Source: Blastomonas natatoria (GTDB lineage Bacteria; Pseudomonadota; Alphaproteobacteria; Sphingomonadales; Sphingomonadaceae). From it: 64,000 nucleotides of DNA. Every line of letters starts with the position of its first letter. Position 1 is the first letter of the stretch. Location of the stretch: assembly GCF_003201955.1 (NCBI RefSeq), contig NZ_QJJM01000012.1, positions 57,086 to 121,085 of the forward strand, given 5' to 3'. The position numbers and the translations under genes are program-made. Positions 50,660-60,877 of this stretch are shown here, in pieces. The notes under the pieces were generated by a model. It had not been told where the DNA came from, did not search any database, and was given only the letters and a program-made list of their open reading frames with translations.

Positions 50660-52002
50660 CAGGCCGCGACCTCCGCCACGACCGCGCAAATACGATCGAC
50701 AACCGCCTCCACCTGCGTCGCATCGTCGCCTTCGGCCATCACGCGGATCACCGGCTCGGTGCCCGACGGCCGGATGACCAGCCGCCCCTTGCCCCGCAGC
50801 TCGTCCTCGGCATCGGCGATGACCTGCTGCACCCTGGAATTGTCGAGCGGCTTGCCGCCGCCAAAGCGCACGTTCTTCAGCAGCTGCGGCACCGGATCGA
50901 ACAGGTGGAGCAGCTCGCTCGCCGGCTTGCCCTCGCGCACCAGTTCGGCCAGCACCTGCAGCGCGGCCACCGTACCGTCCCCCGTGGTGGCATGGTCGGT
51001 CAGGATCATGTGCCCCGACTGCTCGCCGCCGACATTGTAGCCGCCCGCGCGCATCGCGCCCAGCACATAGCGGTCGCCGACCTTGGTGCGGACGAGTTCA
51101 AGCCCCTGCCCGCCGAGATAGCGTTCCAGCCCCAGGTTCGACATCACCGTCGCCACCACGCCGCCGCCGCGCAGACGCCCCTGGCGCGCCCAGCTGCTTC
51201 CGATCAGCGCCATGATCTGGTCGCCATCGACGATGCTGCCCTTCTCGTCGACCACGATCAGCCGGTCGGCATCGCCATCGAGCGCGATGCCGATGTCCGC
51301 CCCGGATGCGACGACCCGCTCCTGCATCGCCTCGACATGGGTCGAGCCGACCCGGTCGTTGATGTTGAGACCATTGGGGGTGACGCCGATGGCAATCACT
51401 TCCGCGCCCAGCTCCCAGAAGGCGGAAGGCGCAACCTGATAGGCGGCACCATGGGCGCAATCGACCACGATCTTCAGCCCGTCCAGGCGTACCTGATCGG
51501 GCAACGAGGCCTTGACCGCATGGATATAGCGGCCGCGCGCATCCTCGATGCGCCGCGCGCGTCCGATCGCCTCGGACGCGGCCAGCTGGGGGTTGCCCTG
51601 CTCCAGCAGCGCCTCGATCTGCATCTCGTCCTCGTCCGAGAGCTTGAAGCCATCGGGGCCGAACAGCTTGATGCCATTATCCTGGAAGGGATTGTGACTG
51701 GCGGAGATCATCACGCCCAGATCGGCGCGCATCGAGCGGGTGAGCAGCGCGACGGCAGGCGTCGGCATCGGGCCGACGAGCACCACGTCCATGCCCACGC
51801 TGGTAAAGCCGGCGACGAGCGCGTTTTCCATCATGTAGCCCGACAGCCGGGTATCCTTGCCGATGACAACACGATGCTTGTGGGTGCCGCGCAGAAAATG
51901 CGCGCCGGCGGCCTGCCCTACCGCCATCGCCATGGCCGCGGTCATGAAGCCCTGGTTGGTGCGGCCGCGAATACCGTCCGTGCCGAAAAACTTGCGTGTC
52001 AC
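50659..52002 (-). CDS. glmM: Phosphoglucosamine mutase
   Basis: 447 residues. Converts glucosamine 6-phosphate to the 1-phosphate for UDP-GlcNAc. N-terminus [13 protein letters not shown], active Ser in [17 protein letters not shown] near residue 101, metal loop [13 protein letters not shown] near 243, sugar loop GGEQSGHMI near 325, and phosphate site [15 protein letters not shown] near 415. Full length. First gene of a leftward set with the DUF1272 gene and thiD. Confidence 0.97.
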   Translation of the reverse strand: MTRKFFGTDGIRGRTNQGFMTAAMAMAVGQAAGAHFLRGTHKHRVVIGKDTRLSGYMMENALVAGFTSVGMDVVLVGPMPTPAVALLTRSMRADLGVMISASHNPFQDNGIKLFGPDGFKLSDEDEMQIEALLEQGNPQLAASEAIGRARRIEDARGRYIHAVKASLPDQVRLDGLKIVVDCAHGAAYQVAPSAFWELGAEVIAIGVTPNGLNINDRVGSTHVEAMQERVVASGADIGIALDGDADRLIVVDEKGSIVDGDQIMALIGSSWARQGRLRGGGVVATVMSNLGLERYLGGQGLELVRTKVGDRYVLGAMRAGGYNVGGEQSGHMILTDHATTGDGTVAALQVLAELVREGKPASELLHLFDPVPQLLKNVRFGGGKPLDNSRVQQVIADAEDELRGKGRLVIRPSGTEPVIRVMAEGDDATQVEAVVDRICAVVAEVAA

Positions 52003-52280
52003 GCGTGAACCCCTGCCTGGTTTTCTGGCGGCTTAGCGGATTGGATCGGGACTTGCCAACCTTGTCGCCAGCGGTCATGTCAAATCGCGTCATCCTGAAC
52101 GTCGGGAACGGGCTCAAGACAGGCTTGTTTCATGCGCCATCGTGTCCCAGAAGCTGAAACGGTCTCCGGCGGGAACGGCGCTGCAGCAACTTCCGGGCGA
52201 CGGGGCGGGCAAGCCATGGTCGGGAATACCGGATTTGGCGGTCTGCAAGAACAGCGGCGTGATACAAGGGCGCGTATTGA

Positions 52281-53497
52281 ATGCTGAAAACACTGTTGGT
52301 CCTCGGCGCTCTCGCCATTGGCATTGCGCTGGGGATGGCGATCGGCGGCGATGCACCGGGGGTCGTCGATGGCGCCGACGTCGTCGGCTCGCTGTGGCTG
52401 CGCGGGCTGCAGATGACCGTGGTGCCGCTGGTCGTCACCCTGCTGATCACCGGCATCCTGCGCACCGCGCAGATGGCCAGCGCCGGGCGGCTGACGGTGC
52501 GCGCCATTGCCACGATGATCGCGCTGCTCTGGGCCTCGGCCACGATGGCGGCTCTCGTCACCCCTGCCCTGCTGACAGCCTTTCCGCTGCCCGAAGCGGC
52601 CCGTGCTGCGCTGCGCGGCGCGCTGGCAAGCGCCGACCCCACCGGCGAGGTCCCGCCCTTTACCGAATTCCTGCGCGCGCTGGTGCCGACCAACCCGGTG
52701 GCAGCGGCTGCCAATGACGCCATCCTGCCGCTGATCATCTTCACGCTGGCCTTTGCCTTTGCGCTGACCCGCCTGCCTGCCGACCAGCGCGCCCCCGTGC
52801 AGGGCCTGTTTGCCGCGATTGCCGATGCCATGATCATCCTGATCAGCTGGGTGCTGGCACTGGCCCCAATCGGCGTCTTCGCGCTCGGCCTGGTCGTGGG
52901 GTCGCGCGCCGGCGTCGCTGCCTTTGGCGCGCTCGGCCATTATGTGCTGATCGTCGCTGGCACGGGTTCGCTGGTCTGGATTTCTGCCTTCACGCTGGCC
53001 TTTGTCGGCGGGCGCATCAACCCGCTGCGCTTCCTGCGCGCCTCCATACCGGCACAGGCCGTGGCCATTTCGACCCAGTCCTCGCTCGCCTCGCTGCCCG
53101 CAATGCTGACCGGGGTGCGGTCGCTCGGCGTGGGCGAACGTACCGCCGACGTGGTGCTGCCGATCGCGGTGGCGCTGTTTCGCGCGACAGGCCCTTGCAT
53201 GAACATGGCCGTGGCGGTCTATGTCGCGCATCTGATGGGCATCGAACTGGGTCCGGTGGCGCTCGGTGCTGGCATTGCAGCGGCCGCGATCACCACCATG
53301 GGCGCGGTTTCGCTGCCCGGCTCTATCAGTTTCATCAGTTCGATCGCGCCGATCTGCATCGCCATGGGTATTCCAGTGGAACCCCTGGCGCTGCTGTTGG
53401 CGATTGAAGTGTTCCCCGATATCATGCGCACATTGGGGAATGTGACCATGGACATGGCAGTGACGACGACCATTGCCCGCGCAGAAGGAGATACGGA

Positions 53498-53501
<4 letters not shown>
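52281..53501 (+). CDS. Dicarboxylate/cation symporter (DAACS family)
   Basis: 406 residues with about 8 membrane segments and two re-entrant loops of the GltP/DctA fold. Visible: LWLRGLQMTVVPLVVTLLI near residue 38, AISTQSSLASLPAML near 260 (serine-rich loop) and FRATGPCMNMAVAVYVAH near 300 (where DctA has NxxGxxxY-like). Probably a Na+ or H+-coupled carrier of dicarboxylates or amino acids. The aldo-keto reductase start overlaps its stop. Confidence 0.88.
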
Positions 53502-54487
<986 letters not shown>

Positions 54488-54514
54488 AGCGGCCTGCCCA
54501 CGCAGGCAAAGCAG

Positions 54515-54892
54515 ATGGACGGACCATCCGAACAGCCACCGTCTGAGGGCAGCGGTAACCACCAGCGTAGCGAGCGATCCGACGGTGTCGTCGCGATCAG
54601 GCTGTCATGGCTGCAGCTGTGCCTGCTGACATTCGGATTTGTCGTGCTCGTCGCAGGCGAGATAGCCGTTTACGACTATCTTTCGGGGCGGACTGGCTGG
54701 CCTGATGCTTATGGAATCGAATGCCGCCGCAGGTGCTGGCCGGTCTATCTCCTCAACAGCCCCCGGTTGCTGCTCAACGGCGGCGTTGACGAGATCGCGC
54801 TGTTCGCGGCGATCTGGGCCTTGATCATCATCCCGGCCCTCATCCTGATTCCGCTCGGCAAAAAGCTTCGCGCGGCGCGTCGGTCAGGTTGA
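54515..54892 (+). CDS. Two-helix membrane protein, unknown
   Basis: 125 residues. Polar N-terminus (about 1-28), first membrane segment LQLCLLTFGFVVLVAGEIAVY, a loop with Cys pair (GIECRRRCW), then a second segment AIWALIIIPALILIPLG and basic end. No family recognised. It starts 27 bases after the aldo-keto reductase stop, perhaps on the same transcript. Confidence 0.6.
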   Translation: MDGPSEQPPSEGSGNHQRSERSDGVVAIRLSWLQLCLLTFGFVVLVAGEIAVYDYLSGRTGWPDAYGIECRRRCWPVYLLNSPRLLLNGGVDEIALFAAIWALIIIPALILIPLGKKLRAARRSG

Positions 54893-55037
54893 CACCTGCC
54901 GTCGCGTCTACCGGAACATTATCGCGATGTTACAAATTGAATTTCAAACCGCCACAAAACGGTAATTGTTGCTACGCACAAAAGTCGCCGGTTGGGGGCA
55001 GAGGGCGCGCATTCCACTCAATCTGAGGACATGCGCA

Positions 55038-57431
55038 ATGCCCCACTTCCCCCTTCGTGTCTCGCTCGTCTCGCTCGCCATCGCCCTGTCGGCCAGCCCG
55101 GTTCTCGCCCAGGATCAGGCCGATGCCGAAGGCCGCAACGAGGACACGATCATCGTTACCGCGCAGAAGCGCGAACAGTCGATCCAGGACGTGCCGATCA
55201 CCGTCTCTGCGATCAGCGGCGAGCAGATGGACAATATCGGCATCGACGAGTTCGACGAGCTTTCGGCCTTCATCCCCGGCCTCAACATCCAGGAGCAGAG
55301 CGCCAACAATCCGGGCTTCGTCATTCGCGGCATCACCTCGGATTCGGGCAGCGCGCAGATCGCGCCCCGCGTCACCATCTATCTGAACGGGATCGACGTA
55401 TCCCGCTCGCGCGGCTCGTATTTCGACCTGTTCGACATCGACCGGATCGAAGTGGTCAAGGGGCCGCAGGCAACGCTGTTCGGCACTGCCGCTACCATCG
55501 GTGCAATCTCGGTGATCACCGCCAAGCCGGAGCCGGGTTTCAAGGCCGACATCCGGGGCAGCTACGGCAATTTCAACCTCTATGAGGGCCGCGCGATGAT
55601 CAATGTCGGCAACGACAAGATCGCAGGACGCCTTGCCGCATCGTACAAGCATCGCGACGGCTATATCCGCAACATCGCCAACAATCCCGGAACCGTTTCG
55701 GCACGCGACATCCGTTCGGATCAGGCTGATCTCAACGGCATCGATCAGCTGGCGCTGCGCGGTTCGCTGCGCATCTGGCCAAGCGACAACAGCACGATGG
55801 ACTTCGTGTTCAACTATGAACAGCAGCGCAACCCGGGCACGGCCTTCATCTCCGGCACCTTGCCGCGCAGCGGCGGCGACACCGATCCTTTCCGCGTCGG
55901 CGAAGTCGGCGGTGCGCCCCGTGCACTGAGCCAGGCGATTCTTGGCCTGCCCGAGCTGGGCCTGAACCGCGAAGTCTATGATGCCAGTGTCACCTTCGAA
56001 ACCGCGATGAGCGACAACTGGTCGCTGACCGCGATCGGCGGCTATCGCAAGTTCGACAGCCTCGAGGTGTTCGACGCCGACGGATCGGGGCTGTTCTTCC
56101 TGGAATTTGCGGAAGATGCCAAGGGCGAGCAGTTCAGCTACGAGACCCGCTTTACCTATAACAGCGACCGGCTGCGCGGCTTTTTCGGCTTCAACGTGTT
56201 CCACGAACAGGGCACCCAGCGCGTTCCGTTCGTGACCGACGAGGGCACCTATATCGGATGCGCGACCGCTGGCGCCCTCGCACCGGTCCGAGCATCGCTG
56301 GCGGCGGCCCTGGGCGTGCCTTCGGCGCAGAGCTGCCGGACGCTGAACACCCCTGCACTGCCCAACCGTGCCACCACTCTGCTGACCCGCGGCGCGGCGA
56401 GCGTGCTGCCCTATTCGAGCGAGTTCACCAATGGCGGCAAGAACACCAGCTATTCGGCGTTTGCCGACATCACCTTCGATGTGTCGGATCGTCTGGAGCT
56501 GACCGCAGGGGTCCGCTATCTCTATGAGGAGCGGACATCGACCTATAATGCCGTGGCCGGAGCGAGCCAGATTCTGGCAGGCCTCGGCATTCCCGGCGTC
56601 TCGCTGCTGGGTACGGTCGACACGCGCGGCTTGACCTTCCGCGAAAGCGACAATTTCGACGCATGGCTGCCGCGTTTCAACGCGCTGTACCGGATCAGCG
56701 ATGCGGTCAACGTCTATGCCACCGTGTCCAAGGGCCGCCGCGCACCCGTGCTCAACCTGAGCGCGCGCGCCACGGCCGCTGGCCCTGCCCCGGCGTTCAC
56801 GCTAGTCGCGCAGGAAAAGGTCTGGAACTATGAGGGCGGCATCAAGGGCGCCTTCGGGGCCTTCAGCGGCTCGATCGGTGCATTCTACCAGGATTATTCG
56901 AACTTCCAGACGAGCTTCTTCAACGAGCAGGGTCAGGTCATTCCCGTCAATGCGGGCAATGCAGGCAATTTCGGCGTCGAGGTCGAAGGCGCATTGCGGT
57001 TGGGGTCCAATGTGCGGATGTTCGCCAACTATGCGTTCATCGACGCGAAAATCGAATCCCCCGATCCGGCGTTCCAAGACAACCGCTTCCGCCTGCAGTC
57101 CAAGCACACCGCAGCCGCCGGGATCGACGTGAATATCCCGGTCAGCGACAGCGCGTCGATCTTCTTCGTGCCCACGGTTACCTATAGCAGCAAGCAGTTC
57201 TTCGAGGTGCCCAATACCCCGGCGATCAGCGAGGACGGCTATGTGCTGGCCCATGCCCGGGCCGGCGTCCGCTTCAACGATGGCGCGTTCGAGATCACCG
57301 CGTTTGCGCGCAATCTGTTCGACGAGAAATATCTGATCGATGCGGGCAATACCGGCGGCGCCTTCGGCACCGCGACCTTCATCGCCGGCGAACCGCGCCT
57401 CTATGGCGTGCAGGTCGGCGCCAAGTTCTGA
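55038..57431 (+). CDS. TonB-dependent receptor
   Basis: 797 residues from the ATG of MPHFPLRVSL (55038). Signal peptide ending PVLAQ near residue 24; TonB box and plug (DTIIVTAQKREQSIQDVPIT, NPGFVIRGITSD, IEVVKGPQATLFGTAATIG); 22-strand barrel with an OM-type C-terminus ending in Phe (YGVQVGAKF). No N-terminal signalling domain, so it is not a FecA-type transducer. Ligand unknown; the neighbouring acyl-CoA genes, opposite in direction, make a lipid or aromatic/terpenoid acid possible, but this is a guess. Confidence 0.93.
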   Translation: MPHFPLRVSLVSLAIALSASPVLAQDQADAEGRNEDTIIVTAQKREQSIQDVPITVSAISGEQMDNIGIDEFDELSAFIPGLNIQEQSANNPGFVIRGITSDSGSAQIAPRVTIYLNGIDVSRSRGSYFDLFDIDRIEVVKGPQATLFGTAATIGAISVITAKPEPGFKADIRGSYGNFNLYEGRAMINVGNDKIAGRLAASYKHRDGYIRNIANNPGTVSARDIRSDQADLNGIDQLALRGSLRIWPSDNSTMDFVFNYEQQRNPGTAFISGTLPRSGGDTDPFRVGEVGGAPRALSQAILGLPELGLNREVYDASVTFETAMSDNWSLTAIGGYRKFDSLEVFDADGSGLFFLEFAEDAKGEQFSYETRFTYNSDRLRGFFGFNVFHEQGTQRVPFVTDEGTYIGCATAGALAPVRASLAAALGVPSAQSCRTLNTPALPNRATTLLTRGAASVLPYSSEFTNGGKNTSYSAFADITFDVSDRLELTAGVRYLYEERTSTYNAVAGASQILAGLGIPGVSLLGTVDTRGLTFRESDNFDAWLPRFNALYRISDAVNVYATVSKGRRAPVLNLSARATAAGPAPAFTLVAQEKVWNYEGGIKGAFGAFSGSIGAFYQDYSNFQTSFFNEQGQVIPVNAGNAGNFGVEVEGALRLGSNVRMFANYAFIDAKIESPDPAFQDNRFRLQSKHTAAAGIDVNIPVSDSASIFFVPTVTYSSKQFFEVPNTPAISEDGYVLAHARAGVRFNDGAFEITAFARNLFDEKYLIDAGNTGGAFGTATFIAGEPRLYGVQVGAKF

Positions 57432-57443
57432 TCTGCAGGACGG

Positions 57444-57484
57444 AACCCGCCCGCTTCCCTGAGCGAGGGAGCGGGCGGGTCCTT
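57444..57484 (+). terminator. Intrinsic terminator of the TonB-dependent receptor
   Basis: Stem 57445-57460 with 57466-57480 (ACCCGCCCGC... paired, one bulged base), 5-base loop, followed by CCTTAT. Bidirectional use with the convergent gene at 57489 is possible. Confidence 0.65.
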
Positions 57485-57488
57485 ATCG

Positions 57489-58658
57489 TTACAGCATCGC
57501 AAGATCGGTCGGCAGGCCCAGCGCCACGCGGCCAACCAGTTCGTAAACGCTGCTTGCGGTCGCGATATGCTGGGTGGCGACATGCGCGTCGCGGAAGCGG
57601 CGCTGCAGGTTGCTGGTCATGTAGACCGCGCTGCCGCCGCCGATGGTGAACGCGGTCTTGGCCACTTCCGCAGAGGTTTCGGTGGCGTGGGTGGCGGCGA
57701 GGCGCAGCAAAGCGCGCTCCTCCGCCGATAGCTCGCCGCGATGCGTCGCACCTTCCCAGCAGGCCTCGACGCATTCGCGCAGATAGGCCTCGGCCCCACC
57801 GAGCTTCGCCTGCGCACGCATGAGCTCGGTCTGCACCACGCCGCGTTCGGCCAGGCTGCGCTGTCCGCCTTGCGGCTTCTTCGCCCTGGCCAGCGCCTCG
57901 ATCTCGTCGAGCGCGCCCGCCGCATTGCCCAAAGCGACCGAAGCGACACCCAATGCCAGCAGTCCGAAGATCGGAAACTGATAGAGCGCCCCCTGCTCGA
58001 CCGGCCTGTCGGCGATCAGCGACACGCTGCGCTCCTTGGGCACGATGATGTCCTTGACCGTGAAGTCGCCCGAGCCTGTTCCCTTCATTCCCATGACATG
58101 CCAGGTATCGAGCAGTTCTGCCTGATCTGCCGGGAAAATCATCATGCGGTGATAGGGCGCACCATTGTCGAAACGCTGCAGTTCGCCATCCCTGAACACC
58201 ATCGCGCCGCCTGACAGCCAGTCGCAATTGGCGCTACCCGATCCCCATTGCCAGCGGCCCGAGACGACATAATGATCGCCCATGTCATCCGCGCGGCCCA
58301 TCGGTGCGAACACGCCGCCGGTGATGGAATGCGGGTCGGAATAGATTTCGCGCGCCACGTCATGCGCGAGATATGCGGCATTGAGCGCGGTGGTCGATCC
58401 GATCATCGCGCACCAGCCCGCACTTGCCTCAGCCCGCGCGATGGCGTGAAGCACCGCGACCATCTCCATCGGAGTGAGTTCGAGCCCCTGCAGGCTCTTC
58501 GGACGCAGGATGTTGAACGCGCCGGCCAGCGCCATCGACTGCGCGATATCGGCAGGCAGATGCCGCGCCTGCTCGATCTCGTCCGCGCGCGCAGCAATGC
58601 CGGGCAGCAGCATCGCGATGGCATGGCCCAGCGGCTCAATGCTTTCAAGCGGTTGCAT
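57489..58658 (-). CDS. Acyl-CoA dehydrogenase-like flavin monooxygenase or dehydrogenase
   Basis: 389 residues with the acyl-CoA dehydrogenase fold (N-terminal helices, MTGSGDF-like middle domain GMKGTGSGDFTVKDIIVPKE near residue 190, C-terminal helical domain with FTIGGGSAVYMTSNLQRRFR near 340). This C-terminus matches the HpaH/HsaA/DszC group (acyl-CoA_dh_2), flavin-dependent monooxygenases, rather than classical dehydrogenases. The reduced-flavin partner is not obvious in the window. Divided from the next ACAD gene by a palindromic repeat. Confidence 0.8.
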   Translation of the reverse strand: MQPLESIEPLGHAIAMLLPGIAARADEIEQARHLPADIAQSMALAGAFNILRPKSLQGLELTPMEMVAVLHAIARAEASAGWCAMIGSTTALNAAYLAHDVAREIYSDPHSITGGVFAPMGRADDMGDHYVVSGRWQWGSGSANCDWLSGGAMVFRDGELQRFDNGAPYHRMMIFPADQAELLDTWHVMGMKGTGSGDFTVKDIIVPKERSVSLIADRPVEQGALYQFPIFGLLALGVASVALGNAAGALDEIEALARAKKPQGGQRSLAERGVVQTELMRAQAKLGGAEAYLRECVEACWEGATHRGELSAEERALLRLAATHATETSAEVAKTAFTIGGGSAVYMTSNLQRRFRDAHVATQHIATASSVYELVGRVALGLPTDLAML

Positions 58659-58665
58659 CTTGACT

Positions 58666-58773
58666 CCCTCTCCCCTTCAGGGGAGAGGGTTGGGGAGAGG
58701 GGAATACCCCGCTCGCCTGCCCCTCTCCCTTCGCCGCTGCGCGGCTCTTCCCTCTCCCCTGAAGGGGAGAGGG
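58666..58773. repeat. CTCTCCC palindromic element between two acyl-CoA dehydrogenase genes
   Basis: Two 24-bp palindromes (58666-58689 and 58750-58773, CCCTCTCCCCTTCAGGGG and its complement) that are also exact complements of each other. Related to 16750-16899. Confidence 0.85.
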
Positions 58774-58781
58774 CAAACAGC

Positions 58782-59948
58782 CTATAACCGCATCAGACTT
58801 GCCAGATTGTTGCGCTGCATGTCGCTCGATCCGCCGACGATCGGCATGCCCAACAGGTCGCGGACATGGCGTTCCATCTCATACGCATCGCTGAGCGCGT
58901 ACGAGCCCATCACCTGCTGGCAGATGAGCGCGATCTCCACTCCGGTATCGGCGACGAACAGCTTGGCCATGCTGGTCTCGACCGAACAGGGCCGCCCTTC
59001 ATTGGCGAGCCATGCGGCATGATAGAGCAGGTGCCGCGCGGCCTGCCATTTGGTCTTCGCGGTGACCAGCTTGCCCCGGATCGCCTGATGCTGGCTGATC
59101 GGCTTGCCAAACTGCACCCGTTCCTGCGCATAGGCCCAGGCCTCGTCGATCGCGGCGCGCGCAATGCCGAGCGCGACCGCCGAAATCTCGAGCTTCTCGA
59201 CATCGAGCGCGCGGCCCGCGAGCAGCTTCCAGCCCTGGTTCCACATCGCCTCGCCGCCGACGATGGCGCTCAAGGGCAGCCGCACATTATCGAAATAGAC
59301 GTCCTGGCTGTGCGTGTAGCGCAGGTTGACATGCTCTATGTCCTGCATCGTCACGCCCGGCGCTTTCGTCGGCACCAGCACGAACGAGAGGTTGCGATAG
59401 CGCTCTTCGGCAGGGCCGGAGCGTACGAGGCAATAGATATAATCCGCCCAGTCCGCGCCGGTGCACCAGCGTTTCGCCCCGTTGATGACGATCTCGTCGC
59501 CCTCGCGCACCGCGCGCGTCTCGACGCTCGCCAGGTCGCCGCCGACATTGGGTTCGGACAGGCCATAGGCAAAGAACATCTCGCCCCGGGCAAGGCGCGG
59601 CAGGAACTCGGCCTTCTGTTCGGGCGAACCGTTTTCGCTCAGGTTCATGCCGCCATAGAAGCTGGTGTGGATGAACGGCCCCGCCAGACACGGGCCTGCG
59701 GTCGCCAGTTCCTCGATCACCGCGATGGCGGCGACCAGGTCCTGCCCTGCTCCGCCATGCTCCTCGGGAACAGTGAGAGCTATCAGCCCCAGATCATTGA
59801 GTTTGCTGTAGATATCGCGCGGCCAGTGCGCGGCCTTGTCCCAGGCCTGGCGCGCCTCGCGCGGCGCATGCTCGGCGATGAACCGCTGGATCGTGGCGCG
59901 CAGGGCGCTGACATGTTCGGGCTCGTCGGTGAAGGTTTGGAGGGTCAT
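58782..59948 (-). CDS. Acyl-CoA dehydrogenase
   Basis: 388 residues. Domains: helical N-terminus, FAD/substrate middle domain (FFAYGLSEPNVGGDLASVET, NGAKRWCTGADWADY), and C-terminal helices (AQERVQFGKPISQHQAIRGK, PIVGGSSDMQRNNLASLM). The catalytic Glu of MCAD-type enzymes (YEGT position) is Gly here; a Glu in LDVEKLE (residue 251) lies where isovaleryl-CoA dehydrogenase has its base, so an IVD-like mechanism is possible. Substrate unknown. In an operon with an enoyl-CoA hydratase and an MDR reductase. Confidence 0.88.
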   Translation of the reverse strand: MTLQTFTDEPEHVSALRATIQRFIAEHAPREARQAWDKAAHWPRDIYSKLNDLGLIALTVPEEHGGAGQDLVAAIAVIEELATAGPCLAGPFIHTSFYGGMNLSENGSPEQKAEFLPRLARGEMFFAYGLSEPNVGGDLASVETRAVREGDEIVINGAKRWCTGADWADYIYCLVRSGPAEERYRNLSFVLVPTKAPGVTMQDIEHVNLRYTHSQDVYFDNVRLPLSAIVGGEAMWNQGWKLLAGRALDVEKLEISAVALGIARAAIDEAWAYAQERVQFGKPISQHQAIRGKLVTAKTKWQAARHLLYHAAWLANEGRPCSVETSMAKLFVADTGVEIALICQQVMGSYALSDAYEMERHVRDLLGMPIVGGSSDMQRNNLASLMRL

Positions 59949-59964
59949 GCATCGGCCCCTTCAC

Positions 59965-60047
59965 CGTCACCCCCGCGCAGGCGGGGGTCCCGCTGCTGCG
60001 CAGCGATAGAGGAAGATAGCGGGATTCCCGCTTTCGCGGGAATGACG
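59965..60047. repeat. REP-type pair between acyl-CoA dehydrogenase and enoyl-CoA hydratase genes
   Basis: Arms 59965-59994 and 60018-60047 with a 23-base spacer. The left arm is the CGTCACCCCCGCGCAGGCGG variant, the right arm reads toward CGGGAATGACG. Same family as 49898-49978. It separates the two genes within a probable operon. Confidence 0.8.
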
Positions 60048-60064
60048 AATTCGATGCTCATAGC

Positions 60065-60877
60065 CTATTCCCCCGTCAGCTTGGGGCTGCGCTTTTCGGC
60101 CATCGCCGCCACCGCCTCGCGCCGGTCGCCGAGATAGTTGCTCACGCTCTCCCAGCCGATCGCCGCGTCCATCATCTGCGCCGCCAGCGCGCGCAGCGGG
60201 ATGTTGGTCACGCTCTTGGTCCAGCGCACCGCCCATTTCGGGTTGCCCTGCAGCTTGGCGATGATCTCGGCGAGCTTCGCATCGAGCTGGTCGCCCGGCA
60301 CCGCATGGTTGATCAGGCCGAGCGCCTTGGCTTCGACCGCGCTCAGCATGTCGCCGGTCATCAGCAGTTCCTTGGCCCTGGCATAGCCGATCAGTTGCGG
60401 CCAGATCAGCGCGCCGCCATCGCCCGCGACCAGCCCGACCTTGACGTGCGGATCGCCGATCACCGCCTTTTCGTCCGCCACGATGATGTCGCACAGCAAC
60501 GCGATGGTTGCGCCCAGCCCCGCCGCCGCGCCGTTCAATCGGCAGAGGAGAGGCTTTTCCATCTCGAGCAGGCTGGAAACGATGCGCTTGGCATCCCAGG
60601 CAATCGCGCGGAAGCTCGCCGGATCGTCGATCTGCTGCTGGAACCAGGCGAAATCGCCGCCCGCGCAGAACGCCCTGCCCTTGGCCGCCAGCACGATGAT
60701 GTCGCTCTCGCTGTCGCGCTGCAGATCGGTGAACACGCGCGCCAGCTCGTCGTGCATCGGTCCGTCGACGCCGTTGACGGGGTGGTCCGAGGTGATGAAC
60801 GCCTTCAGCACCCGGCCATCGCGCTCAAAGGTGAAGCGCGAATAGCTCTGGTCCTCGATGCGGAATTCGTGGCTCAT
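60065..60877 (-). CDS. Enoyl-CoA hydratase/isomerase
   Basis: 270 residues from the ATG at 60877 (MSHEFRIEDQS). Crotonase fold: KGRAFCAGGDFAWFQQQ near residue 70 and CRLNGAAAGLGATIALLCD near 118 (oxyanion hole), but the catalytic Glu pair of hydratases is not clear: GDPHVKVGLVAGDGGALIWP has Asp/Gly at the usual positions. It may be an isomerase or a hydrolase of this family. Start overlaps the stop of the MDR gene upstream by four bases. Confidence 0.85.
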   Translation of the reverse strand: MSHEFRIEDQSYSRFTFERDGRVLKAFITSDHPVNGVDGPMHDELARVFTDLQRDSESDIIVLAAKGRAFCAGGDFAWFQQQIDDPASFRAIAWDAKRIVSSLLEMEKPLLCRLNGAAAGLGATIALLCDIIVADEKAVIGDPHVKVGLVAGDGGALIWPQLIGYARAKELLMTGDMLSAVEAKALGLINHAVPGDQLDAKLAEIIAKLQGNPKWAVRWTKSVTNIPLRALAAQMMDAAIGWESVSNYLGDRREAVAAMAEKRSPKLTGE

